Assembly: GCF_023101085.1 (NCBI RefSeq)
Contig: NZ_CP064703.1
Location: forward strand, 3,782,001-3,846,000
Origin: Bradyrhizobium sp. 170
Lineage (GTDB): Bacteria > Pseudomonadota > Alphaproteobacteria > Rhizobiales > Xanthobacteraceae
Direction: 5' to 3'
DNA: 64,000 bases
Below the pieces are notes generated by a model. It saw only the letters and a list, made by a program, of their open reading frames with translations, was not told where the DNA came from and did not search any database. The position numbers were made by a program, and so were the translations under genes. This document shows positions 36,951-44,549 of the stretch, one piece after another (positions within the stretch are counted from its first letter, which is position 1; each line of letters opens with the position of its first letter).

Positions 36951-37574
36951 ATGGTGGCGGTTCGCGAACCGGTTCTTAAGCCGATAGGTATCACCGACCT
37001 GCGCCCAACCCAGATTACCGTAGGCATGCGCGAGGTCGAGGGAAAGCGGAAAGGCTGGCGCGAGAAGAAGGACAAGAAAGCTGCGGAGTTTCTCGGCAAA
37101 CACATGATTCCAGTTATTCTGGGACCCAGTGATCGCCTCTATATTATTGATCATCATCATTTGACGCGCGCACTTCACGAGGAGGGCGTCAAACATGTGT
37201 TGGTTGCGGTTGTCGCCAACCTTAGCATGGTCGACCCGGATACTTTTTGGAGGGTTCTCGACAATCGCAGGTGGATGCATCCGTTTGACGACAAGGGTCG
37301 TCGTCGCGACTACAAGGATATTCCGAAATCGGTGCGAGACCTCGTGGATGATCCTTTCCGCTCTCTGGCCGGCGAATTGAGGCGCGCGGGGGGATTCGCC
37401 AAAGATACGACACCGTTCAGCGAGTTTCTGTGGGCGGACTTTCTGCGACGGCGAATCAAACGCAGGCTCGTTGAGCGTGATTTTGATCGCGCACTCATAA
37501 CGGCAATGAAGTTTGCCAAGAGTCAGGAAGCCATTTATCTTCCTGGATGGGGCGGGCCAGCATCCCTGGACTGA
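36951..37574 (+). CDS. ParB-like nuclease-domain protein (ParBc_2 type)
   Basis: This 207-residue protein starts at 36951 after AGGAG. It has DLRPTQITVGMREV near residues 14-27, an IIDHHHLTRALHEEG motif near 65-80 and a C-terminal basic helix. These are the hallmarks of the solitary ParB-like nuclease family PF08857, which differs from chromosomal ParB and lacks its DNA-binding helix-turn-helix. No parA lies nearby. The biochemical activity of the family is not established, so the partition role implied by the name should not be assumed. Confidence 0.78.
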   Translation: MVAVREPVLKPIGITDLRPTQITVGMREVEGKRKGWREKKDKKAAEFLGKHMIPVILGPSDRLYIIDHHHLTRALHEEGVKHVLVAVVANLSMVDPDTFWRVLDNRRWMHPFDDKGRRRDYKDIPKSVRDLVDDPFRSLAGELRRAGGFAKDTTPFSEFLWADFLRRRIKRRLVERDFDRALITAMKFAKSQEAIYLPGWGGPASLD

Positions 37575-38137
37575 GCGGAGGTACACAATTCTGTTCGTTC
37601 CGGGCTCCGGAGTGTGGGGCCGGAATTCGAACGGTCCAGACCTAATCAAGTGTACAGGCCTTCCAAGCGTACGCTGACACGAAGCGTGGGGCGAGCTCGA
37701 TCGAACGATCGAAGTGAGTCCGCTTCGCGGAAGCGCTGCGTAGGAAGGGCTGCCTCGGGAAGCCATTCCCTGGCGACAAGCTCGCGATCGCTGGATGGAA
37801 TCGATATCGGCTCCGAACTCTCCCCTTCTGAGAAGCTCATCGGCCTGATTATCGCCTTGCAGTTCATCAACCGAGACCCGGCCCGCCGCGCTTCAATTGG
37901 GCTTTGGCTGGTCAGAAGCTCCTCGCGCGCACAACCGGATTGTCGCGGCGAACCGTCTGCTTCGCCGTGAAACGTCTTGAAGAATTCGAGGTGCTTGTCA
38001 TCGATCACAGAGGGGGACGCCGGCCAGGTTCGTCGCTCTGCTAACAGGCTGCCGCGACCTGCCGCGGCCTAACATGAGTAAGATTTTCACACCTGCCATG
38101 AAGGAGAACCGCCGGCGGGTTGTGCAAACGACGACAC
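37575..38137. other. intergenic region, no supported gene
   Basis: A minus-strand frame (37646-38008, GTG start) is open for 120 codons but has no ribosome site, domain or compositional support. Nothing else was seen. Confidence 0.3.
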
Positions 38138-38272
38138 TTAACTGCGCTGGTGATCTTCTCGATTGCGCACCGCTTCATTGACCTTCGCCACGTGGGCGTA
38201 AGCGTCGACCGCGTGAGTCACAAAGATACCGGCGCTAAGCAGGGCTAGAAATGTCGCGACTGCTTCAATCAT
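38138..38272 (-). CDS. 44-residue single-span membrane protein
   Basis: The minus frame from the ATG at 38272 encodes MIEAVATFLALLSAGIFVTH followed by a polar tail ending NREDHQRS, with a TAA stop at 38138. GGAACG lies about five bases upstream. The N-terminal hydrophobic helix with a charged cytoplasmic tail and clean ends looks like a genuine small membrane protein. It is 36 bp downstream of the small exported protein gene at 38309, so it may be the third cistron of that operon. Confidence 0.55.
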   Translation of the reverse strand: MIEAVATFLALLSAGIFVTHAVDAYAHVAKVNEAVRNREDHQRS

Positions 38273-38308
38273 TTTGACGTTCCTTAACTCAGTGGCAACC
38301 CAGAAGCA

Positions 38309-38602
38309 TCAACATCCCCGGCAGATCGAATTTATCATTTTGTCGACCTTCGCGTCTTCAGGGTCGATAGCGGGCTTGGTGTCAAGCATGGGGTGGCCCA
38401 CGCCATCTGACGAAAGCGCCGTGCCCGACGAGTTGGTGCCGGGCGCGGCAGCGGTGGTGCCGAACGCGCCGCCGCCCATCATGGACATACCCATATGAGG
38501 CGATCCCATGCCATGCGCTCCTCCCATGCCGCCGCGGGCAAACGCCGCCGTGGTTGAAAGGCCAACGCAAAGGGCGATGCAAAGAACGGAGAGCTTTTTC
38601 AT
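38309..38602 (-). CDS. small exported Gly/Met-rich protein
   Basis: This 97-residue protein has a good ribosome site (GGAG, seven bases upstream) and a signal peptide (LSVLCIALCVGLSTTAAFA). The mature part starts RGGMGGAHGMGSPHMGMSMM and ends CRGC. The run of methionine, glycine and histidine could bind metal such as copper, but that is only a composition argument. It follows the gene at 38617 by 14 bp and is likely co-transcribed from the AT-rich element at 38891. Confidence 0.68.
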   Translation of the reverse strand: MKKLSVLCIALCVGLSTTAAFARGGMGGAHGMGSPHMGMSMMGGGAFGTTAAAPGTNSSGTALSSDGVGHPMLDTKPAIDPEDAKVDKMINSICRGC

Positions 38603-38616
38603 GCCGAGACTCCTCG

Positions 38617-38826
38617 TTAGCGCCGGCCGGCGGGCGGCTCTGAAGGGATTTCGATTGCGCCGACCCTCGACACCGCCGCGGCTGTGATCATTCCCGCATT
38701 GCTACCACCCTGCGAGGCGTTGCCTGGGCCGAAGTCGTTAAGGAGGATACCAGCCGTACCTACGACTGCGACGATTAGCGTTGCTATCGGGGGTATCACC
38801 GCCGGTCCTTTCTCTTGATCGTGCAT
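38617..38826 (-). CDS. small single-span membrane protein
   Basis: This 69-residue protein begins MHDQEKGPAVIPP followed by a hydrophobic helix (IATLIVAVVGTAGILL) and a small-residue-rich tail. The ATG at 38826 lies 65 bp downstream of the AT-rich element at 38891-38909. The ribosome site is weak. It heads a probable three-gene operon with the exported protein at 38309 and the membrane peptide at 38138. No function is recognised. Confidence 0.55.
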   Translation of the reverse strand: MHDQEKGPAVIPPIATLIVAVVGTAGILLNDFGPGNASQGGSNAGMITAAAVSRVGAIEIPSEPPAGRR

Positions 38827-38890
38827 TTTGTTCTGCCCAATTCGTTGGTCGATGTGCGTCAAGTTGATGTAGGTTCGCAATCCGCCGACA

Positions 38891-38909
38891 CCATTAAATT
38901 GAATTTTAT
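38891..38909 (-). promoter_or_regulatory. AT-rich promoter-proximal element, copy 9
   Basis: The minus strand reads ATAAAATTCAATTTAATGG, and CGGATTGCGAACCTACATCA follows, shared with copy 8. It lies 65 bp before the ATG at 38826. Confidence 0.62.
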
Positions 38910-39046
38910 TCCGTGCGTTTTGACGGGCACACGAGCCAAGCGGCATCAAAGGCATTTGACCCAATCGTGAAGCCGCTACGACTTGGCGCGGTGGCCACCA
39001 GTGCGCACATAGTCGACGTGACATCCATGATAACTGAGCAAATGCG

Positions 39047-39256
39047 ATGCGAGCCGTTCTGGCCTTGGGCCTACTGACCACTTTGTGCGCTTCTGCCAAC
39101 GCCGCGACGGTGCATCACTTCAAACAGCCTGTGGGTCACTTACGCCCGGTCCAACATGTTACCGCTCCCTCGCCGCGATTCGCGGTTCCCGGATGGACCG
39201 ACGAAGAGACCCGGCAGTGGCTGTATAACGGAAGCGCCGCCTCTGGCTTAGGCTGA
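39047..39256 (+). CDS. small exported protein, paralogue of the gene at 35651
   Basis: This 69-residue protein has a signal peptide (VLALGLLTTLCASANAA) and a mature part starting TVHHFKQPVGHLRPV and ending near WTDEETRQWLYNGSAA. The signal region repeats the gene at 35651 (LLITLCASTNAATVH), and the mature parts diverge. No ribosome site as strong as in the neighbours is seen. Probably periplasmic; function unknown. Confidence 0.55.
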   Translation: MRAVLALGLLTTLCASANAATVHHFKQPVGHLRPVQHVTAPSPRFAVPGWTDEETRQWLYNGSAASGLG

Positions 39257-39371
39257 TAGCCTCCAATCGCCGCCTAACACAGGCCGATCAGTGTTTAGTA
39301 AGCCCAAGGTGCTTGACTACTCGGTCCGATACCAGATGCGTCCGGCGAGAAAATGTGCGGTAGGGCAGATG

Positions 39372-40580
39372 TCATCGCGCGCCTTCCGGCGCGCCGGCGA
39401 CGGACGCCTTTACGTCGAGCCGATGGGACAGAAAGCTGAGCGTGAAGGCGACAGCGGCCAGAGCCGCGCCGATCCACGGCAACTCGCGATAGGCCAGACC
39501 GTCGGTCAGGGCGAGACCGCCGACCCAGGCGCCTGCCGCGTTGCCAAGATTGAATGCACCCTGATTGAGGGTAGAGGCGAGATTGGGCGCCTGCGCTGCC
39601 TCGTTGACGACGCGCATCTGCAATGGGGAGACCAGGGCGAACGCCAGCAAGCCCCAGCAGAAGACCGTCGCGGCCGCCGGCACCAGCGATCCGGTCGTAA
39701 GCGTGAACAGGCCCAAGACCGGAATCAGTAACGCCAGGATGCCGATCACTGACGGCATCAGCTTCCGGTCGCCGAGCCACCCTCCAATGAAATTACCCGC
39801 CGTGAGTCCAGTGCCGAACAGCAGCAGCATGAACGTGACCTCGTGCGGCGAGATCACTGTCACGTTCTCCAGAATCGGGGTGATGTAAGTGAAGACACTG
39901 AAGAGGCTTGCAGACACCGCCATGCTGATCAGCATTGCTAAAATCACTTGCGTGCTGCCAAGCGACCTTGCCTCGTGGATGAACTGCATGCGGGGAGCGG
40001 GTATGTCGCGCGGCAGCCAGGCGTAAAGGGCAAATGCCGCGGCGAAGCCGATGACAACCACGGCCCAAAATGTATTCCGCCAGCCGACGGCTTCGCCGAG
40101 TGCGGTGCCAAACGGAACGCCCAGCACATTGGCGAGGGTGAGACCGGCGAACATCATTGCGATCGCTTGGGCCTTTTTCTGCTCCGGCACCAGGGTGGCG
40201 GCGACGACAGCGCCGAGTCCGAAGAATGCGCCGTGACAAAGTGCCGTTGCGATTCGCGCGGCCATCAACAGGGCATAATTCGGAGCCAGCGCGCAAAGCA
40301 GGTTGCCGAGAATGAAGATGCCGATCAGCAAAAGCAACGCCCTCCGCCGGTCCATCCTTGCCGTTGCAATGGCAAGGAAAGGAGACCCGAATGCCACGCT
40401 CAACGCATATCCGGTCACAAGGAGACCGGCGTGCGGGATCGTGACGCCAAGATCGCCGGCAACATCGGGCAACAGTCCCATGATCACGAATTCGGTTGTG
40501 CCGATCCCAAACGAAGCCAACGCGAGGGCGAGCAAAGGAAGTCGGCTCGTGGAGGCCGGAATTTTAGTTGCGAGAGGCAT
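39372..40580 (-). CDS. MFS efflux transporter, DHA1 family
   Basis: This 402-residue twelve-span major facilitator protein has the N-terminal FGIGTTEFVIMGLLP signature of the sugar/drug efflux (AraJ/YdhP-type) branch of the DHA1 family. The loop after the second span reads ATARMDRRRALLLL, the family A motif in altered form. It exports small molecules by proton antiport from the inner membrane; the substrate is unknown. A tandem AT-rich element lies 158 bp upstream and reads toward it. Confidence 0.87.
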   Translation of the reverse strand: MPLATKIPASTSRLPLLALALASFGIGTTEFVIMGLLPDVAGDLGVTIPHAGLLVTGYALSVAFGSPFLAIATARMDRRRALLLLIGIFILGNLLCALAPNYALLMAARIATALCHGAFFGLGAVVAATLVPEQKKAQAIAMMFAGLTLANVLGVPFGTALGEAVGWRNTFWAVVVIGFAAAFALYAWLPRDIPAPRMQFIHEARSLGSTQVILAMLISMAVSASLFSVFTYITPILENVTVISPHEVTFMLLLFGTGLTAGNFIGGWLGDRKLMPSVIGILALLIPVLGLFTLTTGSLVPAAATVFCWGLLAFALVSPLQMRVVNEAAQAPNLASTLNQGAFNLGNAAGAWVGGLALTDGLAYRELPWIGAALAAVAFTLSFLSHRLDVKASVAGAPEGAR

Positions 40581-40737
40581 GAGCGTTTACCGTTTCAACG
40601 GCGCTAATGCGGGCGCCGGAACCTTGCACTTCAGCAAGACGACGGTTCGATGGACTGATGAAGCGTCACACCTCTAGGCTATCTGCGTCCACAAGCATTA
40701 CCGTCAGAGTTGAAGATAGACGGCCGGCCTGCCGGCA

Positions 40738-40775
40738 CCATTAAATTGCCGTTCAGAAAACTCAATTCGATTTTA
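40738..40775 (-). promoter_or_regulatory. tandem AT-rich promoter-proximal element, copy 10 (MFS pump)
   Basis: On the minus strand TAAAATCGAATTGAG (40775-40761) is followed by CTGAACGGCAATTTAATGG (40756-40738), 20 bp apart. The proximal unit is identical to copy 1. Confidence 0.65.
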
Positions 40776-40884
40776 TGCGAGCAGGTTGGGCGTTGGTACG
40801 CGGCGGTCAGCTCAAGCTGATCGGGGTGGCGGCTGGCGCTGACTTCTGCCGGCTTCGAGGTGGCGGTTTAAGGCATTCGTCACA

Positions 40885-41252
40885 CCGACAATCAAAGCCG
40901 CGAATTGAGCGCGGTTGCGGAACGGTCGGGCTGGGAGATTTAGAAAGTCTACGAGGACACTGGCATCAGCGGTGCCAAGGGCAGGGACAAACATCCCGGA
41001 CTAGAAGGGACGATGAAGGCGGTGAATGCCAAGGAGTTCGATATGGTCGCCGATTGGTCGGTGGATCGGCTCGGTCGATCGCTGACCGATCTGCTCGGCA
41101 TCCTGCAAGAGCTTCAGGAAAAAGGGTCGACCTGTTCCTTCATCAGCAAGGTATCGATACGTCAACCACCGCCGGCAAGGCGATGTTTCAGATGTTAGGT
41201 GTATTGCTGAGTTCGAGCGGGAGATTATTCGCATCGGCACGAGCGTAGTGCA
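40885..41252 (+). pseudogene. serine recombinase (resolvase/invertase) relic
   Basis: Conceptual translation in shifting frames gives VYEDTGISGAKGRDKHPGL, VADWSVDRLGRSLTDLL, LFLHQQGIDTSTTAGKAMFQ and EFEREII. These are consecutive conserved segments of the resolvase/invertase catalytic domain. At least three frame changes and an internal stop break the gene, and the C-terminal DNA-binding part is not recognisable. The N-terminal catalytic serine region is missing. It is a dead mobile-element gene next to the MFS promoter region. Confidence 0.75.
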
Positions 41253-41515
41253 GCGTGTTTTCAAGCAGGAGCCGCGGCCATCTTGACAGGATACAGCGGC
41301 ATCTCGGCGCGCCGAACGGACGGATAGGCGAGGGCGGCCCTTGTTCGCTTTTGCCAAGATAGCAGACTAAACGAAGACATCGGGCCAGGTCCGAAAAGTG
41401 CCCAATGCGGAAGTCGTACCCGTGCCGAATTAGCGTCGGAAAGCGGGCGCGCCGCGCTACTTCGATTGAAGAATGCCCAAAAAGCCTTGCAGAAACGCGG
41501 CGCCTGCGCTTAGGG

Positions 41516-41791
41516 CTAGGTACCGGAGTCGTCGCCGCCAACCAACCCGGGTCTGTTGTTCGGACCGAACCCATACCTGCCACCGTCCGAACACCAACCG
41601 TCCAGATACCCACCGTTGTCCCTACACCCACCGTAGTTCATCCACCCCCTATACGTCGGGGCGTAACTCATGCCAACCGCACCGTGGTGGGTCCTGACAC
41701 CTGACCTATGATGATTTGGATTTGTGTATGCAAGTGCGAACGTACTTGAGAGCGCGAACGCAGAGGCTAGTGCCAGGGTCACAAGTTTCAT
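41516..41791 (-). CDS. small exported Gly/Tyr-rich protein
   Basis: This 91-residue protein starts after AAGGAGATAACC, an ideal ribosome site. A signal peptide (LVTLALASAFALSSTFALA) precedes a mature part rich in glycine, tyrosine and asparagine with two cysteines (GGCRDNGGYLDGWCSDGG). This glycine-rich, histidine-bearing composition is common among tiny exported rhizobial proteins. An AT-rich element lies 45 bp upstream. The function is unknown. Confidence 0.7.
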   Translation of the reverse strand: MKLVTLALASAFALSSTFALAYTNPNHHRSGVRTHHGAVGMSYAPTYRGWMNYGGCRDNGGYLDGWCSDGGRYGFGPNNRPGLVGGDDSGT

Positions 41792-41835
41792 GGTTATCTC
41801 CTTTGTTTTCTAGATAAGAGACAACCGCCCCGTCG

Positions 41836-41854
41836 CCATTAAAACCTTGTTTAA
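41836..41854 (-). promoter_or_regulatory. AT-rich promoter-proximal element, copy 11
   Basis: The minus strand reads TTAAACAAGGTTTTAATGG followed by CGACGG. It lies 45 bp before the ATG of the small exported protein and is close to copy 7. Confidence 0.6.
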
Positions 41855-42049
41855 GCACGGTGGAAAACGCAAAGCTGTTCACATCTCACAGAGCAAGTTT
41901 TTGTTTTTGGAATGAAGTCTGCTCCTTCCGTGGTCTTCTTGAAAGTTGCTGCAGTTTTTCGAGCTTAGCATCGGCTCTGGCGACTTCAGTGGTAGGGTGC
42001 CGAGCCGCGAGCGAGAAATGGGCATGCGCAGCACGGTGCTTCGCGCGAT

Positions 42050-42175
42050 GACCGCTTTGGGTCAAAAGCGCGTTTGGGAAATGGACCGGTCACTTCCGGT
42101 TTACTCCGATAATCGGACGTCCTTGGTGTCGGCCGCCACCTCGCAAAAGTGCCAATAGGCGAACTGTGACGCCCG
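42050..42175 (+). repeat. dispersed intergenic repeat, copy A
   Basis: This stretch contains blocks shared with 43195-43325: GGGTCAA, ACTTCCGGT, CCGATA, CGGAC and CAAAAGTGCCAA, in the same order and orientation. The pattern is typical of the Bradyrhizobium dispersed repeat that gives rise to many spurious small frames. The two copies flank the fluoride-responsive operon. Confidence 0.6.
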
Positions 42176-42234
42176 TCATTTGAGGTGGGGACTTGTCGAT
42201 GCTGACTATTTCGCTTATCTCGTTCCCAAGTGAT

Positions 42235-42306
42235 GGGGATGGAGTTCCCCCGGTAACCGCCGTGTCGGCTGATGACTCCTGCTGGGCGCGAGAGCGCAGG
42301 TAGGAG
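42235..42306 (+). promoter_or_regulatory. fluoride riboswitch (crcB motif) with a ribosome-site-masking platform
   Basis: The RNA has the crcB-motif core: GGGGATGGAGTTCCCCCGG (42235 on), TAACCGCC, then GGCTGATGACTCCT (42267-42280). GGAG at 42241-42244 can pair with CTCC at 42276-42279 to form the ligand-bound fold. The same CTCCTGC (42276-42282) is complementary to GCAGG and GGAG at 42296-42306, which includes the crcB ribosome site. Without fluoride that pairing would hide the site; with fluoride it would be released. The mechanism is inferred from base pairing. The gene downstream is crcB. Confidence 0.88.
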
Positions 42307-42315
42307 TATGTGCAA

Positions 42316-42699
42316 ATGACCCCTCAACTCATTCTTGCTGTAGCGGCCGGCGGCGCGTTCGGATCAGTCGCGCGATATCTGGTGGGCATCGGATCGGGAA
42401 AGCTGTTCGAAACTGACTTTCCTTGGGGCACGCTCATGGTCAACGTGACCGGCTCATTTTTGATTGGTGCGTTCGTCGGCCTTTTCGCAGCCAAATGGGA
42501 TTTGTCGCAGGCAATGCGGATATTCCTGACAGTTGGCATTTGTGGCGGCTACACGACTTTCTCCACATTCTCTCTGGACACCTACTACTTGATTGAACGT
42601 GGACACACGTTGGCATCATTTGCTTACATGGTGGCTTCGGTGATGCTGTCTGTTGGTGCCCTGATCGCGGCGCTGCGGTTTGTTCGGGCACTTTCATGA
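42316..42699 (+). CDS. crcB: fluoride channel CrcB/Fluc
   Basis: CrcB forms a dual-topology dimer that lets fluoride out through the inner membrane. This 127-residue protein has four spans with GGAFGSVARYLVG near residue 13, VNVTGSFLIGAF near 45 and GICGGYTTFSTFS near 78, which carry the asparagine and phenylalanines of the fluoride path. The ATG at 42316 fits AGGAG at 42302-42306; a GTG at 42310 is in frame. A fluoride riboswitch precedes it, and its stop overlaps the next ATG (ATGA). Confidence 0.93.
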   Translation: MTPQLILAVAAGGAFGSVARYLVGIGSGKLFETDFPWGTLMVNVTGSFLIGAFVGLFAAKWDLSQAMRIFLTVGICGGYTTFSTFSLDTYYLIERGHTLASFAYMVASVMLSVGALIAALRFVRALS

Positions 42700-43133
42700 A
42701 GAATCTTCTGCTCTCCTGGGTATTTTGGGCGCTGCTTTCCGCAGGTTTCGCGGCCTTAACAGCCATCTTCGCAAAGATCGGTATCGAGAACGTCAATTCG
42801 GACTTTGCGACTTTCATTCGCACAGTAGTCATCCTGTTGGTGGCCGCACTGATCGTCCACGCCTCCGGGAACTGGCAGCAGCCGTCCAGCGTGTCCGCGA
42901 AAACGTGGTTGTTCCTCATCCTATCTGGTGCCGCGACAGGCGCTTCTTGGATTTGCTACTTCCGCGCCTTGAAGCTCGGGGATGCCGCGCGCGTTGCTCC
43001 CGTGGACAAGCTCAGCGTTGTCTTCGTGTCGGTTTTCGCAGTGCTCTTCTTGGGTGAACGGCTTGCGCTGCCAAATTGGCTCGGCGTCATTCTGATCGCG
43101 TGCGGTGCCGTTCTCGTTGCCTACCGAGCATAG
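42696..43133 (+). CDS. half-size EamA-family transporter, coupled to crcB
   Basis: This 145-residue inner-membrane protein is a single EamA domain with about five spans, of the COG2510 type. It contains WICYFRALKLGDAARVAPVD near residue 88, the family consensus. Its ATG overlaps the crcB stop (ATGA at 42696-42699), so it is translationally coupled and under the same fluoride riboswitch. EamA proteins export metabolites; such half-size forms act as dimers. A role in fluoride tolerance is suggested only by the operon. Confidence 0.82.
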   Translation: MKNLLLSWVFWALLSAGFAALTAIFAKIGIENVNSDFATFIRTVVILLVAALIVHASGNWQQPSSVSAKTWLFLILSGAATGASWICYFRALKLGDAARVAPVDKLSVVFVSVFAVLFLGERLALPNWLGVILIACGAVLVAYRA

Positions 43134-43194
43134 GAGGAAACGGCATCGTATCGGTCAAAGCGAGTATTCAAAGGGTTGAGACCAGCTTCGCTAC

Positions 43195-43325
43195 TGCAAC
43201 GTCTCAGATGGGTCAATCGCGTCGTTTTGACTCTCCGACGATGACTTCCGGTCCTCGCCGATAGGCGGACATCGTCCGTCCGTATGTCCCAAAAGTGCCA
43301 AAGGCTGACGTCGCGACCTTCATGT
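43195..43325 (+). repeat. dispersed intergenic repeat, copy B
   Basis: This is the second copy of the repeat at 42050-42175 in the same orientation, sharing ACTTCCGGT, CCGATAGGCGGACATC and CAAAAGTGCCAA. It fills most of the gap between the eamA-type gene and the uronate dehydrogenase gene. Confidence 0.6.
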
Positions 43326-43445
43326 GTGGTATCAACCATCCGAGGTGCGTTGCAAGGCGCGCGCTCCTCGTATCGATTCCCCGCTGCGAAGGACCCCGCG
43401 GTTCGACCCGCCCGCCGGCCGGCATCAATTTTGAGAGGAGGTCGC

Positions 43446-44249
43446 ATGAATCGCATTCTCATCACCGGCGCGGCCGGGAAAATCGGAAGCACCTTGCGCG
43501 AAGGCTTGCGTGAACGCTACGCGGTGCTGCGCCTTTCCGATATCGCGCCGCTCGATCCGGCACGCGCCGGCGAAGAGATCGTGCGCGCCGATCTCGCCGA
43601 TCTCGCCGAGGTGGAAGTCGCCATGCGGGGCGTTGATTGCGTTGTCCACCTCGGCGCGATCGCAGGCGAGGACACGTGGGACAAGATCCTGCCCAACAAC
43701 GTGGTCGGAACCTGGAATGTGTTCGAGGCAGCGCGGCGCCAAGGTGTGCGTCGCGTCATCTATGCGAGCTCGCATCACGCGGTCGGGTTCTATCGGCGCC
43801 CCCGCTTCATCGACCAGATGGTCGTTCCGCGGCCGGACGGCGTCTACGGGGTGAGCAAGGTGTTCGGCGAGGCGGTCGGACGCCTGTTCGCCGACAAGCA
43901 CGGCCTGTCGGTAGCCTGCCTCCGCATCGGCGCCTTTCGCGACAAGCCGGCGGATCGCCGTCTGCTCCATGTCTGGCTCAGCCCGCGCGACGCCGTGCAA
44001 CTGGTCGGATGTTGCATCGATGCGCCCGACTATCATTTCATCGTCGTCTACGGCGTCTCCAACAACACGCGCAACCGCTACCGCAATGCAGGCATCGAGT
44101 TCCTCGGCTATCGTCCGCAGGACAAATCGGAGGATTATGCGGCCGACATCCTGCGCACCCCGGACACCGAGGATGCGATCTCGCGGGAATTCCACGGCGG
44201 CCCCTATACGCAAATGGGGTTCGACGGCGACCTTGCACGGATCGAGTAG
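43446..44249 (+). CDS. udh: uronate dehydrogenase-like NAD-dependent epimerase/dehydratase
   Basis: This 267-residue extended short-chain dehydrogenase has GAAGKIGSTLREGL near residue 8, the YASSHHAVGFY segment near 110 and the catalytic YGVSK near 135. The SSHHAVGF signature and length fit uronate dehydrogenase, which oxidises glucuronate or galacturonate to the aldarolactone with NAD in the oxidative uronate pathway. GAGAGGAGG lies just upstream. No other uronate genes are in the window. A related sugar-nucleotide enzyme is the main alternative. Confidence 0.78.
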   Translation: MNRILITGAAGKIGSTLREGLRERYAVLRLSDIAPLDPARAGEEIVRADLADLAEVEVAMRGVDCVVHLGAIAGEDTWDKILPNNVVGTWNVFEAARRQGVRRVIYASSHHAVGFYRRPRFIDQMVVPRPDGVYGVSKVFGEAVGRLFADKHGLSVACLRIGAFRDKPADRRLLHVWLSPRDAVQLVGCCIDAPDYHFIVVYGVSNNTRNRYRNAGIEFLGYRPQDKSEDYAADILRTPDTEDAISREFHGGPYTQMGFDGDLARIE

Positions 44250-44549
44250 CGGGTCACCCGGTCGCCGTGGCGGGAAGAGCGACTGAGCCATTCCACCGGC
44301 ACTTCCGGCAGTCGCCGCAATGAGTCCACTGGAAGGCCGGGGGGACCGCTCCTGGAACAAGTCGACGAGACGCCAGCGCAAAGTGCCCCGGCCTTTAAAT
44401 TCAACTGCATCACCGGTCCCACCGGTAGCGGTTTAGTGCAAATATGTTTTGCGACACGGGATATTCTTGCGAGGCGACAGGCAGCTGTGCGGCACAAGGT
44501 GCGACTTCCGCAATGGGTCTTGTGTCACGAGCATCGCCGGTCCACACGG
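44250..44549. other. intergenic region left of the intron relic
   Basis: No gene is supported; short frames only. It may include the last part of the insertion target of the intron relic. Confidence 0.3.

Noticed and set aside
36951..37574. A plasmid or chromosome partition system
   Set aside because: Only a ParBc_2-type protein is present, with no parA and no parS-like repeats.
37646..38008. Minus-strand frame of 120 codons starting with GTG
   Set aside because: No start signal and no domain; probably fortuitous.
44392..44410. CCTTTAAATTCAACTGCAT as a further copy of the AT-rich element
   Set aside because: It lacks the CCATTAAA/CCACTAAA end and has no gene to its left in the right orientation at a sensible distance.
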